From Dendrocalamus latiflorus (taxonomy: Eukaryota; Streptophyta; Magnoliopsida; Poales; Poaceae), in the NCBI GenBank assembly GCA_017311315.1, contig CM029672.1, positions 11,809,426 to 11,873,425 of the forward strand: a stretch of 64,000 nt of DNA, written 5' to 3'. Position 1 is the first letter of the stretch; each line of letters starts with the position of its first letter. Position numbers and translations under genes: made by a program. The notes under the pieces were generated by a model. It did not search any database and was not told the origin of the DNA. It saw only the letters and a list, made by a program, of their open reading frames with translations. Positions 23,354 to 37,000 of this stretch are shown here, piece after piece.

Positions 23354-24811
23354 AGCAATAACAAGTATATGGAGGATTAGTGTAAATCACTCAATCTCAC
23401 TCTCTTTCTTGCATAAGTAAAGTTCTCACCTTTCCGAAGTGAATTAAGGCCAATAAGAACTTACACTTGGTAGAAGCTTCAATGGCAACGTGATGATCAA
23501 GCGAATATAAGAGTGTTCACAATTGCACAACAACGGTTATTTAGTGGAGTTTGGTATGGAAGTGTATATGTCCTATGCAATCTGAAATTCTTGATATTGT
23601 AAAGTTAAGTAATAATCCAAACTAGAATATTTTGCCTAAGTGCTGATCCAAAAGATTTAAGTGAAGTATATGAACGCACACGCAAAGATCAATGTGACTC
23701 AATGCAAACAAAGGAATGAGCTAAATAGAAAGACGATCTGAAATTGAGGATGAATTAGCTCGTTTTGCACCAAGTACTGGGAGAGACGCTAGCCAATTGC
23801 AAAAATATGAATGTAAGGGCACAAGATTGCTCAAGAAATTAAATTACACAATCTGAATTTATGGACTAAGAATTTCTCCCAAATTCGGCCAATGTTTTTT
23901 TTAAGCTGGGGCTTCCCTCTCTTCTTTTTTTTTGACTGCCCTTTTTTTTACTGCCCTCTTTTTTTTTAATAGCCGAACATTTTTTTTTGATTTTACGCAA
24001 GTCCAAAATAACGATTCAGTAATGTGTAAAATAATTCTAGAACAGCCCTAAATGCAATATTCAACAGCTAGTCTCATTTGATGAATCAAATATAAGTGAA
24101 GCTCTCAAACTATCAATGTGTTCGCCTGTTTAATGCGAAGTCCAGTGCAATGAATTTGCGCAAAGGCTGGATGACTAGCAATTTCGGCGCACGTGCTCTG
24201 GTTTAAAGATTTATATTCAAGCTCTAACTTGCAGATGGCACTTGATTATAGCCCCAATTCAACAAGTTTCGGCCAGCAGCAAGAAAATGCACGGACTAAT
24301 ATTGGCTTGATTGCTTTGTGCATGTTGATGGCAAACAACTGTATGAGAACAAGCTTACGGCAAATAGCTAGAAACAGGCTTTGCTTCCCTTGTAAACAGG
24401 AGATGATTAGAAGTGAATAGCCAGGATAGATTGTTTTGCCATCTACCGTATGTGGACTTCTGAAGAAACTAGCAGGTCACGGCTCGGGAAAGTTCCCAAT
24501 TCGGTGCAAGAAATTTGGCTAGACAGCACAGATCACGCGGCAAGCTTCCGGCCGATCTACAAATTTTTTTTTGACATATATGACTCGGATGAACACAGAA
24601 ACTGACACAACGATTAAGCGACGCAAAAGAGACACGATGATCAGCAACTAAGCAAATTTCTAATGGATTAAAACCTAACAAAACTCACAAAATTAACAGA
24701 TGCAAAAACTAGGGTTTGGATTTTTTTTGGTTGATGGACTATAGGGGAAAAAATCAATCTAAAACAAAGGTAAAGAATCCTACCGAGGAAACCGAAGCTC
24801 TGATACCAAGA
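23354..24811 (-). other. Untranslated leader of the gypsy element
   Basis: This AT-rich leader lies between PBS and gag and has no coding signal. It contains poly-T tracts at about 23897-23990 that read as poly-A on the sense strand. The PBS (minus-strand TTGGTATCAGAGC) is at about 24797-24810. Confidence 0.7.
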
Positions 24812-25609
24812 TGATACGGGGTCGCCCGATCTTCTCGACGTAGGATTGGATACTCACGTGCCCTCTCTTGAATCGTAGCGATCCTCCGTTGCCAATGCAA
24901 GAACGAACGCTCTTTAATTCGCAAGATCACACGCGCCGGACTTCACGACCACCAAGCGAAATCCCTATCGCGCTCCCAATTCCCAGCGGAAAGGTTGAAC
25001 GATCTTAAATTGCAAGAATCCATAAATCTTCTATTGAATTTTTGATGGAAATCAAAAACTCAAAAACATGTACAAAACCATCTCTCATTATCTAGTCTCC
25101 TCACGTCACGTAGTGTTTTCTCCAAAATAGCTAGTCCCCGTGCACTGTTGCCGTCCGTCTCCTTTTATACGGCGGCGGCATGTATGGGCCTTGGGCTTGG
25201 AAAATGAATCGGCCAGAGAGACTTAATTAGCTAACTATGTTTACATGACCAGCCAGCGATTTGGGCAAGGCAATGGCACGCAGGCCTGTAGTCCATTGAA
25301 TCATGCGCATGGGCATTTGTTCTTTGATCGATAGCTTCCGGTTGCCTGAGCAGCAGATGTGGGTCTCAAAGGCTTATGTTCCTAGTCTCTGTATCCTTCC
25401 TCATGTCTCCAAAGTCTTCAATGTATTTAAATCTAAGAATGCACAACGAACTTGCATGAGGTAGTATACTATGCTCATCAATACAAAGAAATTCATTAAG
25501 AAACAAATTAACCTGTTTATTTAAAAGTTTGGCTCTCGCTCGAGTAATTGGGCCTTTTGGTGCTTCATGAATATTCGGGGAGGTAGACGACGTAGGGATG
25601 TCCTCATCA
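24812..25609 (-). repeat. 5' LTR of the gypsy element
   Basis: This 798-bp LTR holds a second, orphan copy of the pol tail as an open frame (25366-25609, residues EDIPTSSTSPNIHEAPKG onward). CTTTTATACG near 25161 could serve as a promoter on one strand. Confidence 0.96.
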
Positions 25610-27205
25610 CACATGCTTGTCACATAGGATTAAAATATTTAAATGACCCTGGACTGAGCAGCGTGACTGCTTGGAACTAGTAGTAGCGTAGTCGGTTTTT
25701 CGGTTTTTAACCCATTTTTACTAGAAAAATTAAAACCCAAATGAGTCTGATTTTTCGATCCCTTATCGAATACTGATCAAATCGAGTTAACTAGTATGGT
25801 ATAATATTTTCGGTTTAGTGTCAACATGCACAACCCTAGTCTAAACAATAAATTTCTATGTCCATCTTTACTTCCCATGATCTCTTACCTCCCATCCCCT
25901 TATGTTCTTTTTCTCCCCAGATCTAATGCATGGCGACCAGCGTGACGTGAGCGAGTGACACGATAGCACGAGCGGGTAGGTGGCAGCGCGAGCGATGAGG
26001 CGGGCAGGGGGCGTGACGCGAGTGAGCGGAGCGGCACGTCGTGTTAGTAGGCAGTGCAGCGAGGTGGGTGGGTGGCGCAGCGTGGTGCACCAACGGCGAG
26101 GAGGACAAGTGGCGTGCCAATAATAGGAGTGAGATAAGGATTTCGTGCAGTGGATTGGTTTTATGCTACGGACACTACTAATTTCACTCCATAGACTAGT
26201 TATTTCAACTACTAATTTTTATACCATACCAATTAGCACATCACATACACACATTGCCTCCTCACAATGCTTGTTTTTCTCCCATTTTCTCGGCTTGACA
26301 TGATGCTTCACCCAGACTTACACAACACTCTATGGCCACCAAACCTCAGTCTTGTCGCCGGCCGCAATCCATCATCAAAACATTTGCATATCAAAGACAA
26401 AGTAATTGATCTGAGCACGATGACATGCACTTGACTCTCAATTAGAAAAACAATGCATGGGCCTACGCCATAACTAATCCTTACATGAAAATCTTGTAAC
26501 TAACACTTGCATGAACACACTATGAATAACACTACATGGTCACAACCATGACTCCCAACCAAAACCAAAATACACACTCAAAAATGATTCCTCTCAGAAC
26601 CACAACATGGGGCGATCTGATTGTGACCACCAGGCCAATCAGACAACCCTAAGTCTTAAGACATGTTGGTTGGACTGCCACTCGGCCGATCATTCTCTAC
26701 TGGTCAGATTGTCGCCTAGCAGATTTGACCACAACCTCCCAGCGGTCAAATCGTCTATCTAGACCGGTCTGATCGGTGCTACTAGAAAAAGCACTGGCCG
26801 AAATTCAAATTAAAAAAAACTCAAACAACAAAAGCAAAGCACAAATAATGTTAAATAATTATCATTCTTATAGGGCTGCCACTACATGGTCTTATATAAA
26901 GTAAGGGATCACATGACTAACACTATAGACATCTATATATGGTGCAATTCCTTAGTTATTATCCTTATTCCTATATGGCCATTATTATCAAGAAAAAACA
27001 TAAAATCCTAATTTCTGGTTCATCTTTCTTTTATCAGTATGGTTGATTCTTATCCAATAGGAAAAAGCAGGTACTAAAAATTTACCTTTTTTTTTACTTT
27101 ATCTCATTTGTACTTCCAAATTTTGATAAAAATATGTAGTGCTATTTTCCTTAGCCTATTCGTCCACAGTACTTTATCTATTCCTTCTGCAAATCCTATT
27201 TTTAA

Positions 27206-27284
27206 GGCTCTGTGTTGGAACATTTCATGATTCTTGCGGGAATTGAATTGTTCCTTATGAAATTCATGAATTCCAAATAGGGAC
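27206..27284. mobile_element. Short Tourist-like MITE, 79 bp
   Basis: The ends GGCTCTGTGTTGGAAC and (inverted) GTCCCTATTTGGAATTC are flanked by TAA at 27203-27205 and 27285-27287. The core CTTGCGGGAATTGAA is shared with the copies at 18433 and 27777. Confidence 0.65.
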
Positions 27285-27776
27285 TAAGTGTTCATTCGTG
27301 CTTTCTTCTAAGTGAAACTTAATTGTATGCCCTGGGCAGCATTTTCAAAAAATAACCGAAACAGTAAACATGTAGTTACATCTAGGGTAACATGTAGATC
27401 AAACATCTAGCAATGAAAGTGTTCTTCGCTTTTATCGGTTTAATTATCCTCTCTCCACATTCCTCAAATCCTCTTAAAAAACCCTTCATAAATCCACGTA
27501 CGGTCCTATTTGAGATGTAGGAAATGAAATACACAATAATAGGAAGGAATATTAGAAAGTTGCTTGGGGTGCTTCTATGAAATTTGTAGGAATCTGGAAG
27601 AGGGAAGATGAAAGACGCGAAGAATTTCCCATGAGGTCTAATTTATGCTAGAATTCTTTCAATTTTCATAGAGAGCGCCATTTCATAGAAATCTTATAGG
27701 AAACTTTTTAGGTTCATTTCCTTGTTCCAAATGGTTATTTGGAAATATCCATATAGGATTCAATTCCTTCGAATAA

Positions 27777-27884
27777 GGGCCTGTTTGGAACAGAGGAATT
27801 TCACAGGAATTTTGCAGGAATTTTGTAGGAAACAGTTCAATTCTCGCAGGAATCGGGAAAAATTCCCGCATTCCAAACAGGACC
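27777..27884. mobile_element. Tourist-like MITE in the CUL4 promoter, 108 bp
   Basis: The ends GGGCCTGTTTGGAA and (inverted) GGTCCTGTTTGGAA are flanked by TAA at 27774-27776 and 27885-27887. It lies 136 bp upstream of the CUL4 start codon, just before the (GA)n tract. Confidence 0.78.
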
Positions 27885-27926
27885 TAACATTCCAAAATCC
27901 AAACAAGGACCTATATTCCAATTTCC

Positions 27927-27930
27927 AAGA

Positions 27931-27961
<31 letters not shown>
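27927..27961 (+). repeat. (GA)n microsatellite in the CUL4 5' UTR region
   Basis: This GA repeat of about 17 units, interrupted once by GACA, lies about 60 bp before the start codon. GA/CT tracts at this position are common in plant 5' UTRs and can bind BBR/BPC factors; a role here is inference. Confidence 0.7.
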
Positions 27962-28020
27962 CGCCTAACCCTCGCCGCCGCCGCCGTCTCCGGCGCGCGA
28001 TGCTCTTCCCAGTCTAGTTC

Positions 28021-31000
28021 ATGTCTCACCCCCACGCCCCCACGCCCAAGCTTTCCTCCCCCACCTCCCCTCCCGTCGCGCCGCCTGCCATGAAGAAGTC
28101 CAGGTCCCAGCCCTCCACCTCCGAGAAGAACGGCCTCCACTGCCCCAGCGATCTCGGCCCCGCCGCGCGCGCCAACGGCTTGGAGGACGAGGAGATGGCG
28201 GCGGAGCTCGCCGGGCCGGAGGGCCTCCCAATCCCCAGCCCGTCGCCCGTCGCCGCCAACCTCTTCCGGAAGAAGGCCACGCCGCCGCAGCCCCCCGCCA
28301 CCGCGCGCAAGACCCTCCGCATCAAAATAGGTGCACCCAACCCCTCTGCTTCGATTCCTCGCAGTACTACGGCCGATGCTAGCGTGAGACGGTAGTGTAC
28401 CTGTGCGCATAATTGGATGATGTAATGTGCATAATTCGTGGCGGGGATTGGTTGTTTAGATCGGCCAGTTTGGCTGGATGTAATTGTGCAGTGATTGCAA
28501 ATTTGCAATTGGCGAAGAACTCGTAGTAGTATCTAGTAATTCTGATGTGCTGTCGTTTGCTAGAGCCATTTACCTGAGCAATTGGTTGCCGGTGATGGTT
28601 GTCCTGCGCTTTATCTGGGTGATTATATGTGGTAAGAAGTGTTTCTAAAGGTTTATAGGTAGACATGTTTTCTATATTGAGTCTCTCACTTGGTTCAGTT
28701 GGTTGGAAGCGTTATTCGGAGGGTTGTGCTTAATGATTATGTGGTGTATTACTGTGTTCCATTTGTTACTGTAACATTTAATCCTAGTTGTGTTAGGTAG
28801 CCAAAAACATGATTTGCACACAAAATTACATTTTCCGTGTCATTTAATCTTCAAATTTGATGGCCAAAAATGTCAATCACCTACTTGAAGAATAGGAAGT
28901 TAAGCTACCATTCAATCCCTGTCCCAATAACTCCAATTCTGGTGCTTTGGCTTCTAATCTGGAGCTAGAGATGCATGGTCCATTGGTTCAGGTTCTCTGT
29001 AGTAGAAGTGAGCATAGAGCTTGGCAAAACTGTGTCTTGTTTAGAGGATGTTGAGCTTCTAAGAATTCACTCAAATAATGCCTAGGAAGTAGCTTGAGCT
29101 TGTCAACACAAATATAGTTCATGTTTCTAAGAATTTGCTCCAAAACAAACATGATTGTAGGGCTTATGCATGTAGCCACTTTGTGCTCTCACGTGCCCTA
29201 CATGTGCTGGGTGTGAGGTAACAAAATTAGAAAAACACCAATTATGTTACTGTTCTTGTCTCTCCTGATTACTCTTTGTTTATAATTGGTCAAATTATAG
29301 AACACTGTGTTGCAAAATATTCTTGTTTGAAGGAAGTTCAAAGGTTCACCTTTGACATCATGAATGTCATGTCATCCTCAAGAATGTGTTTGTTTGCACC
29401 TTGGCTTACATTTATTGTTTTCTCTTCTTTTTGAAGGATTTATTATTTTCTTTCATGGAAGTATTATCCGTGTAATCATGAATTGTTTGTCAATGAGGAT
29501 ATATTATCTTGTTATTTTTTGGTTTCAATTATCTTATTTTATCACATTTGATATCATATCATATATTAGGTCAGCCAAAACTGCCAACCAACTTTGAAGA
29601 GTATACGTGGGCAATACTAAAAGATGCTATTACAGCTATATTTCTCAAGCAAAAACTTTCCTGCGATGTTGAAAAACTTTACCAGGTTCTTTTTTCTGCT
29701 GCTTCACATCACAAGTTCTTATGTTCCCAAGTTATCTGCTAAGAACTTGATACTTGTTTACACTGTAGGCTACTGGTGACCTTTGTCTACACAAGCTAGG
29801 GGGTAACCTTTACGAGCATATTAAAAAAGAATGTGATGTACATATCTCGGCGAAACTGTCATCATTAGTCGGTCAAAGCCCTGATTTGGTTGTATTTCTG
29901 TCTCTTGTGCAAAGGACCTGGCAAGATTTTTGTGACCAGATGTTGATCATTCGTGGCATAGCATTACTTCTTGATGTAAAATATGTGAAAAATAGTCCAA
30001 ATTTGTGCTCAGTGTGGGATATGGGCTTGCAACTATTCCGCAAGCATCTCACTCGATCTCCGGAGATTGAACACAAAACTATAACTGGTCTTCTAAGATT
30101 GATTGGGAGCGAGAGGTACTGACGTTCTTCTATAAAATTTGTTATGACAGACTTCCTGGTATCATCTGTAGCAATTGTTACCTTAGTTTAGCGAACAACA
30201 TAGAGATATACTATACTTACACCACCTTTAGTATTGCTATCTGGTATTAAGTTTTAGAAAATGATTTCTAACCTAGAAGTTGCGCTTAGGAAGCTTGGTG
30301 CACATACATATCTCATTTGCTTTTTTTTCGTTCTTTTAGGTACCATAAATATCTTATGTCATAATTAGTTGTGAAGTTACACTGTCACTGCCTTTTATAT
30401 GAGATTTTATTGACTGGAAAGTGTTATGATTTTATAGTTCTGTTCAATCAGGCTTGGTGAAGCAATAGATAAGACATTACTTAGTCATCTTTTGAAGATG
30501 TTCACTGCCCTTGGAATGTACTCTGAGAGTTTTGAAAAACCCTTTCTGGAAACCACTTCTGAATTTTATGCAACAGAAGGTGTCAAATATATGCAACAAT
30601 CTGATGTGCCAGACTATCTGAAACATGTGGAGGTATTGCTGGAATTTTGTGGTCTCTGTATATTAAAATTCACTTTAAAAAATATTGATGTCATCTGTGA
30701 TGGACATCTGATTAGGTTGCTTATGAATTATGCAGTCAAGGTTACATGAAGAACATGAAAGGTGCATTCTATATTTGGAAACGAACACAAGGAAGCCACT
30801 TATAGAAACTACTGAGAAGCAACTGCTAGAGCGACATACATCTGCAATTCTGGAGAAGGTAATGGGCCTATTCTTTTTGGCTTCGGCTTTTGGCTGCAGC
30901 TTATAGCTGTGTTTGAATGAGATTATCCTTTTTGGCTTTTGTACTTTGCTACAATAGCTCGCTTTCAAACGGCGCTTTTTTCAAAGAGGGGTCTACTAGT

Positions 31001-34000
31001 TGATTGTAGTAGGCACTATGTCAACTTCAGCTATACCGGTCAAAATCGCATGTGATTGTCGCACTCTTCGTAATCTCTCTCGCAAACAGTCAGAATTCAA
31101 AAGCTATAAGCTACAACCCAAAAGAACGGGTGGGTTCTTTTGTGCTGTGGCTTATGGTTTAAATTTTTGAATTCTGGCTGTTCGCAAAAGACAGTACGCA
31201 GAGAAAAATAGTCAGCGATTTTGGCCGGTACAGCTGAACTCAGTACATTTTTATTACAATATTTCTGTTGACTTCGTCGTGAAAAACACACCGTTTAAAA
31301 GCTAGTTACTGTAGCACGTACAAGCCAAAACCAAAACTAAGCCCAAAAGAAGGCACCCAACCTACCCTATGGCTTTGGGTTGTTCGTAAGAGAGAGTACA
31401 GAGTAATAGAAACTCGCGTGCAGTTTTAGCCGATATAAATGAAGTCATTATAGTGTATACTAAAATCAATTTGTAGACCTTATCTTAAAAAGACACCCCG
31501 TTTAAAAGTTAGTTACTATAGAAAAACCAGAAAACAGCTTTTAGAAACTGAAAAGAAGAGATCTAATGTCTGATTTGACAATTGCATTAGCTGTTATGTG
31601 GCCAGAACAAACTTGATTCTGTATTCGTCGTGTCCATGATAAACCATGAAACAGTGGCTCTATCAGTGTTCTGCTGCATAGGCAATTGTTTGGGTTTACC
31701 TGATTTTTCTATCGTTTATCAATTTAGCAAAACTTTAATTTGGTAGACCTGCTGCTCAGCTCTGATATCTATTTTTTTTTGCCTCATTTAGGGGTTCACA
31801 ATGCTCATGGAAGCACATCGTATAAATGATCTTGCGAGGATGTACATTCTTTTCCAGAGGGTCAATGCTCTTGAGTTACTAAAGCAAGCACTTAGTTCAT
31901 ATATTCGGGGCACAGGTCAGGTCATAATCATGGATGACGAGAAGGACAAAGAACTGGTTCCCGTTCTTCTGGAATTTAAGGCATCTCTTGATAAAATACT
32001 GGAAGAAAGTTTTGCCAAAAATGAAGCCTTCTCTAATACCATAAAAGATTCATTCGAACATCTTATCAATCTACGTCAGGTGGGGAGGTTATTATTATTC
32101 TATCCGCCAACATTTTTCTATTCAGTTTACCTGCTAAGGTCCTTTGATTCGTTAATTGCTTCTGTTTCTGTTTCACGGGTTACCAAAATTTATTTTCTTG
32201 CCTCTAGAATTTTCTAATCAACAGAAAACTGTAATGAATAGTTAAATTTAATTATGTACTATCGAATAGCAAAAGCCTTCTTATATTACAAGCATTTTCC
32301 TTTGGGTAAGGTATACCATTCTTCAAAAGTGGGAGTGGTACTGTGGTGTACTTTATATACTTGCAATATCAAGTCACAGAGTTCCTGGGTTTTTCTTCTT
32401 GTTATAGTTATTTTGCCTTTTCTGGTTTGTTAAACTCTTCTACTGTTCAACGCCCTGCCTTGCCAATGTTCACAACTTGCTTAGCAAGGCAGATGTACAC
32501 CATATCTTTTATGGGTTATCTGCAATTTTAGATCAGTTCCAAGATCCGATAAGAGACTGCAACATACAGTTCTTTTGGGTCTGCCATTGTATGCCTCTGT
32601 AATTGTTTTTTTAATCAGATTGTTAGATTTTTTTGCTAATGTTTGACCTAGAGAAGAGTCTAGACAAGTTATTTATTGTCCAGTGGACCTTCACATTTTC
32701 TTTGGGCCCATTATTATACATTTATAGTTTTCTTTCTTCAGAGTGTTGGCTCATACTTCTTTCACAACAGAACCGACCTGCTGAATTGATTGCTAAGTTT
32801 CTTGATGAGAAACTTAGAGCTGGAAATAAAGGTACCTCAGAAGAAGAGCTGGAGGGCATACTTGATAGTGTTTTGGTTCTTTTCCGATTTATACAAGTAA
32901 GTTACTAGCCTGGCTTATAAATTTATAATAATGAAGTTTGTCTTTTTTTCTCTTAATCAGCACCTATTACCTTTCAATGCTAGTTGTATACCTGCATTTG
33001 ACTGTACCCCAGACAAATAAGTTTGTTTCTCAGTTATATGTTTGCCTAAAGGCAGGGCCGCAGGGTTTGTGTCCTCTGCTATTCAGTTCAAATGGCAGCT
33101 GCTGTTATGACTTATGAGTATTTCATCTTTTCAATTGTAAACTAATGCTCATGACCAGGCTAGTGGGAAACCCAGAATATGCCCTCATCTCGACTTTCTA
33201 ATTTCTGATTGGAGGACCTAATCAGTAAACACTCAAAAATCATCCTACAAGAAGAGTGCCATCAATATCAGCTTAATATCATCAATATGTACAGGGAAAT
33301 AATATCTTCGCCATTATGTACAGGGAAAAGATGTATTTGAAGCATTCTACAAGAAGGATCTTGCTAAAAGGTTGCTGCTGGGGAAGAGTGCATCAATAGA
33401 TGCTGAAAAATCAATTATTTCAAAAGTAATGTCTGCTTTTCTCTGGGTGGAAATTGTTATTTTCGGATGTAACTGAACTTTTCTGACAAATCTAAATGAT
33501 AAGTTTGTGTTCACAGCTGAAAACTGAGTGTGGAAGTCAGTTTACCAACAAGCTGGAGGGTATGTTCAAGGTACGAATTCTTTAGGCACGTGATGTGTAT
33601 ATAGCAGCACATTCTTTCAATAGTGTACATGTAACACTCCAGCCCAAAACTGAGCTTGAAATGCTACCACTATATACATTCACTCTAAATTTAAACCGTC
33701 ATTACAAGATGTCAGCTGTTATGAATAGCGCTTGTATTCATCACAAGGCTAATGGGCCAGTATATATACACGTACAGGTATGACATATATGCGGGAAACC
33801 CCTTACACAACAGAATAAATACATAGCTGTATAATACATATCTAACATCCCCACCCCAAACTTATGGTTAATCAAGAGCATGAAGTTTAGAGAGGTAGAA
33901 GCTGTGCTGGACTCTGGTCTGTGCCTTTGTGAAGAAGTCTGCTAACTGAAGTTTTGAAGGCGCATACTGAAGAGCAACAACCTAGTCTGCACCTGTGTCC

Positions 34001-37000
34001 GCATGTAAGAAGCATCAACACCAATATGCTTTGTAAGCTCATGCTTCACTGGATTTTAGCAATGCTAATAGCACTTGTACTGTCAGACAAAAGAGGAGTC
34101 GGTACAGAAACAGAAACACCAAAATTCTCAAGTAACCACCGTAGCCAAGTAACTCACAATTTAGCCTCAGCACTTGAACGAGAAACTGTTGTCTGCTTCT
34201 TAGTCTTCCAAGTGATGAGAGAACCACCAAGAAAAGCACAATAAGCATTGAGAGACCGGTGATCAGAGGGATCACTGGCCCAAGTGGCATCAGAATATGC
34301 CAGGAACTGTAAGAGCTGGAGCGAGAGAAAAAAAGATGACAAAAGATAGTTTCACGAAGGTAACGCAGAACACAAAGGAGATGACTATAGTGGAGCTGAG
34401 TGGGAGCAAAAACAGACTGATTCAAGATACGCACAGGGTACAAAATGTCAGGACGAGTGGCACAAAAAAACAAGGCTCCCAACAAGATGATAGCGAGTAG
34501 GATCAGTAAGAGGCTCACCATCAGTGGGACGAAGATGAACATTAAGCTCCATGGGAGTCTCAGCTGTACGCTGATCAGTAAGAGGCATGATCAAGAAGAT
34601 CCTGGATATACTTTTCTTGGGACAAATAGAAGCCCTCAGGAGTAGAAATAATCTCAATATCAAGAAAGTAGCGAAGAGGACCCAAATCAGACATGAGAAA
34701 CTACTCATGAAGGTGCTCCTTGACAAACGTGATGTTATGAGCCTTAGTTCATAGGGGGTAAACGCCGCCGAGAGGATGGCTGGGCGGCGTTGGCATAGAG
34801 GGAGAGGGAGACTATAGATGAGAATGACTTTGTTATTTCTTGCTTGGCTCCAATAGCATGGTCGGCCTCATCGGTGGTGTTCGGAGCAGCGGTCGGCCTC
34901 ACCGGCGGCCGAAGCGGTGGACATCGAAGAAGAAGAGTCGAAGGACAGCGGCTCTGGTGGCTTCAGTAGCGGTTGCTTCGACAACTGGCGGCGACCGCGA
35001 CAACGGCTCCGGCCTAGGAGATGGAGGTGAGGGAGGCGGCGTCAGCGGCGGTCGACAAGCGGCTAGCGACGGTGACCTCAAGCGGAAAGATTTCGATCTG
35101 ATGTGGAATCGGGCGACGGTGGCCTCCCTAGCAGCGGTGGACAGAGCGGTGATGGTTGAAGCAGTGGCGCCAGATCGAGACAGCTCCATATCGGTCAGTT
35201 GGTATAGTGAAGAGGATGCGGGTGCCGGCGGTGGGATGAAGAGGATCTAGACGATGGCTGCGCAGTGGAAGAGGATTCGGGCGGCGACAGTGCGAAGAAG
35301 AGTGTTCGGCGGTGACAAGCACGATGAAGCGACATCAGCTAAGGGAGAATAGCGGTTGCTAGGCAAAACCCTAGGTATTACGAAACCCTATGTATGGCTC
35401 TAATACCATGTTATGAATAGTGTTTGTATTCATCATAAGGTCAATGGGCCAGTATATATACACATATAGATTGGTATATATGCAGGAAATCCCTCACACA
35501 ATAGGGTAAATACACAGATATATAATACATATCTAACATCACCGACACCTTTTCTCGATGTACTCACAAATGGTAATCCGCAATTCCGCATGGCATTAAC
35601 GATGTGCAATATATGGGATTCACGCTAAAAATAGAATTAAGCAACACACAAATATATGTTTGGAACCTCGCGCCCAAGAACATCCGGTAGAATTACTTAG
35701 ACTAGACAATCAGCCTCAACCTAAAGGTAAACAAATGCATAAATTCGTTACCCAAGCATACCATTAAAGTCGTAATATATCAACTAAAGGTGATGAGTGA
35801 ATTATTAATTGCACGTGAAATAAATGTGCTACTCCTGTTCATGCATGTCGTCTTCAACATTCACTTAAAAACAACAACAAAGTAAGAGTGAGTTCAAAGA
35901 TTCGGTAAGTACATAATAAAACGATAAACATTAACAAAGCCATAGACATAACCATATCAACATTTATGTATCCCTACGTAACGTAACTATGCCATTATCT
36001 ATAAATCTCTCTTCATCTTTTTCTTTTCATTAATGTAATGCAATACCATATCCATTTGCACCTTTTAAGCTTATACCAGTATCGATGTACACCCTCTATC
36101 TGTATCTCGTGGAGGTGCTTACCGAAATAGGTCTTTCTCTCCATCTCGTTGAAGTGTCTACAAAAGTATGTCTTTGTTAAAAACGCTCCGGACTAGTCAT
36201 ATAACTTTCTCACCGACTTGGTTTATGGACTTCGGGTTAATTATATGACTTACTCACCAATCTGACTCATATGCACTTTTCATGATGTGAATGCAAGTGA
36301 TGCAATACTTTCCAATAATTTACCATATACTAACATCACCACGTTACCACCAATGTCATGTGATTGTCGTCATCATATCAAATCATATTTAACAAGAATC
36401 AAGTAAATATAGTATGGCGAGTAAATTTAGATAACCAAGAACAAGAATAAATAACCATCTACTATTTTACCATGCACTTGCCTTTTAACCATGTGTAGCA
36501 GAGCGATGTGTGGACGACACCAACCTTGTAGCGACCCCGCCTACATCCAATATCTCAACTCAACATGTGCTACAACAATACAAAACATGAAACAAAACCA
36601 CAACGCTCCTATGCGCTTTCCAGTCCAAATAACTATTCACCGAACAGTCCTCTCTGCTGTCTTGGTGATAAAAAATATCATAACTTCCGGCTTAGAGACA
36701 CCAACATTGGAAACCATATAATTTTTGGAATCTACATAAAATTGTCACTTTCCTAGTTGGTCAAAAATCCTGATTAATCCGTTTATGCCCTCGTTTTTAA
36801 CCCCGAAAACCGTTCTGTTGTATTACTGGACAGCCGTCTTTTCTGGTCGGCCTTTGCTCCTCTTGCTGCTGCCCTCCCTTCTCCCCTGTCAGCTCCACCA
36901 TGGCAGCAAAAATACCTTGCCATGGCAGCCAAAATCGTTGCCACGACAGCCCTCGGCAGCAGAGGTGGCTAGGGCAGGCAGCAGCGGTGCTAGGCAGCAG

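Larger units (their letters stand above)
19034..25609 (-). mobile_element. Recent Ty3/gypsy retrotransposon with an internal deletion, minus strand
   Basis: The LTRs at 19034-19831 and 24812-25609 are both 798 bp, start TGATACGGGG, end CCTCATCA, and show no difference by eye. The target duplication is CACAT (19029-19033 and 25610-25614). On the minus strand the 5' LTR is followed by TCTTGGTATCAGAGC (initiator-Met tRNA primer site), and the purine tract AAGAGGGGGAGGA abuts the 3' LTR. Gag, protease, the start of RT and the integrase are present, but the RT palm, RNase H and the start of the integrase zinc finger are missing at about 20815. A roughly 1.4-kb AT-rich leader (23354-24800) lies between the PBS and gag. 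Confidence 0.97.
25615..28020. other. Intergenic DNA upstream of CUL4
   Basis: There is no gene here. The stretch holds GC-rich low-complexity DNA (25925-26110), two Tourist-like MITEs (27206-27284 and 27777-27884), other MITE-like AT-rich sequence around 27500-27770, and a (GA)n tract at 27927-27961 in the likely CUL4 5' UTR. Confidence 0.6.
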
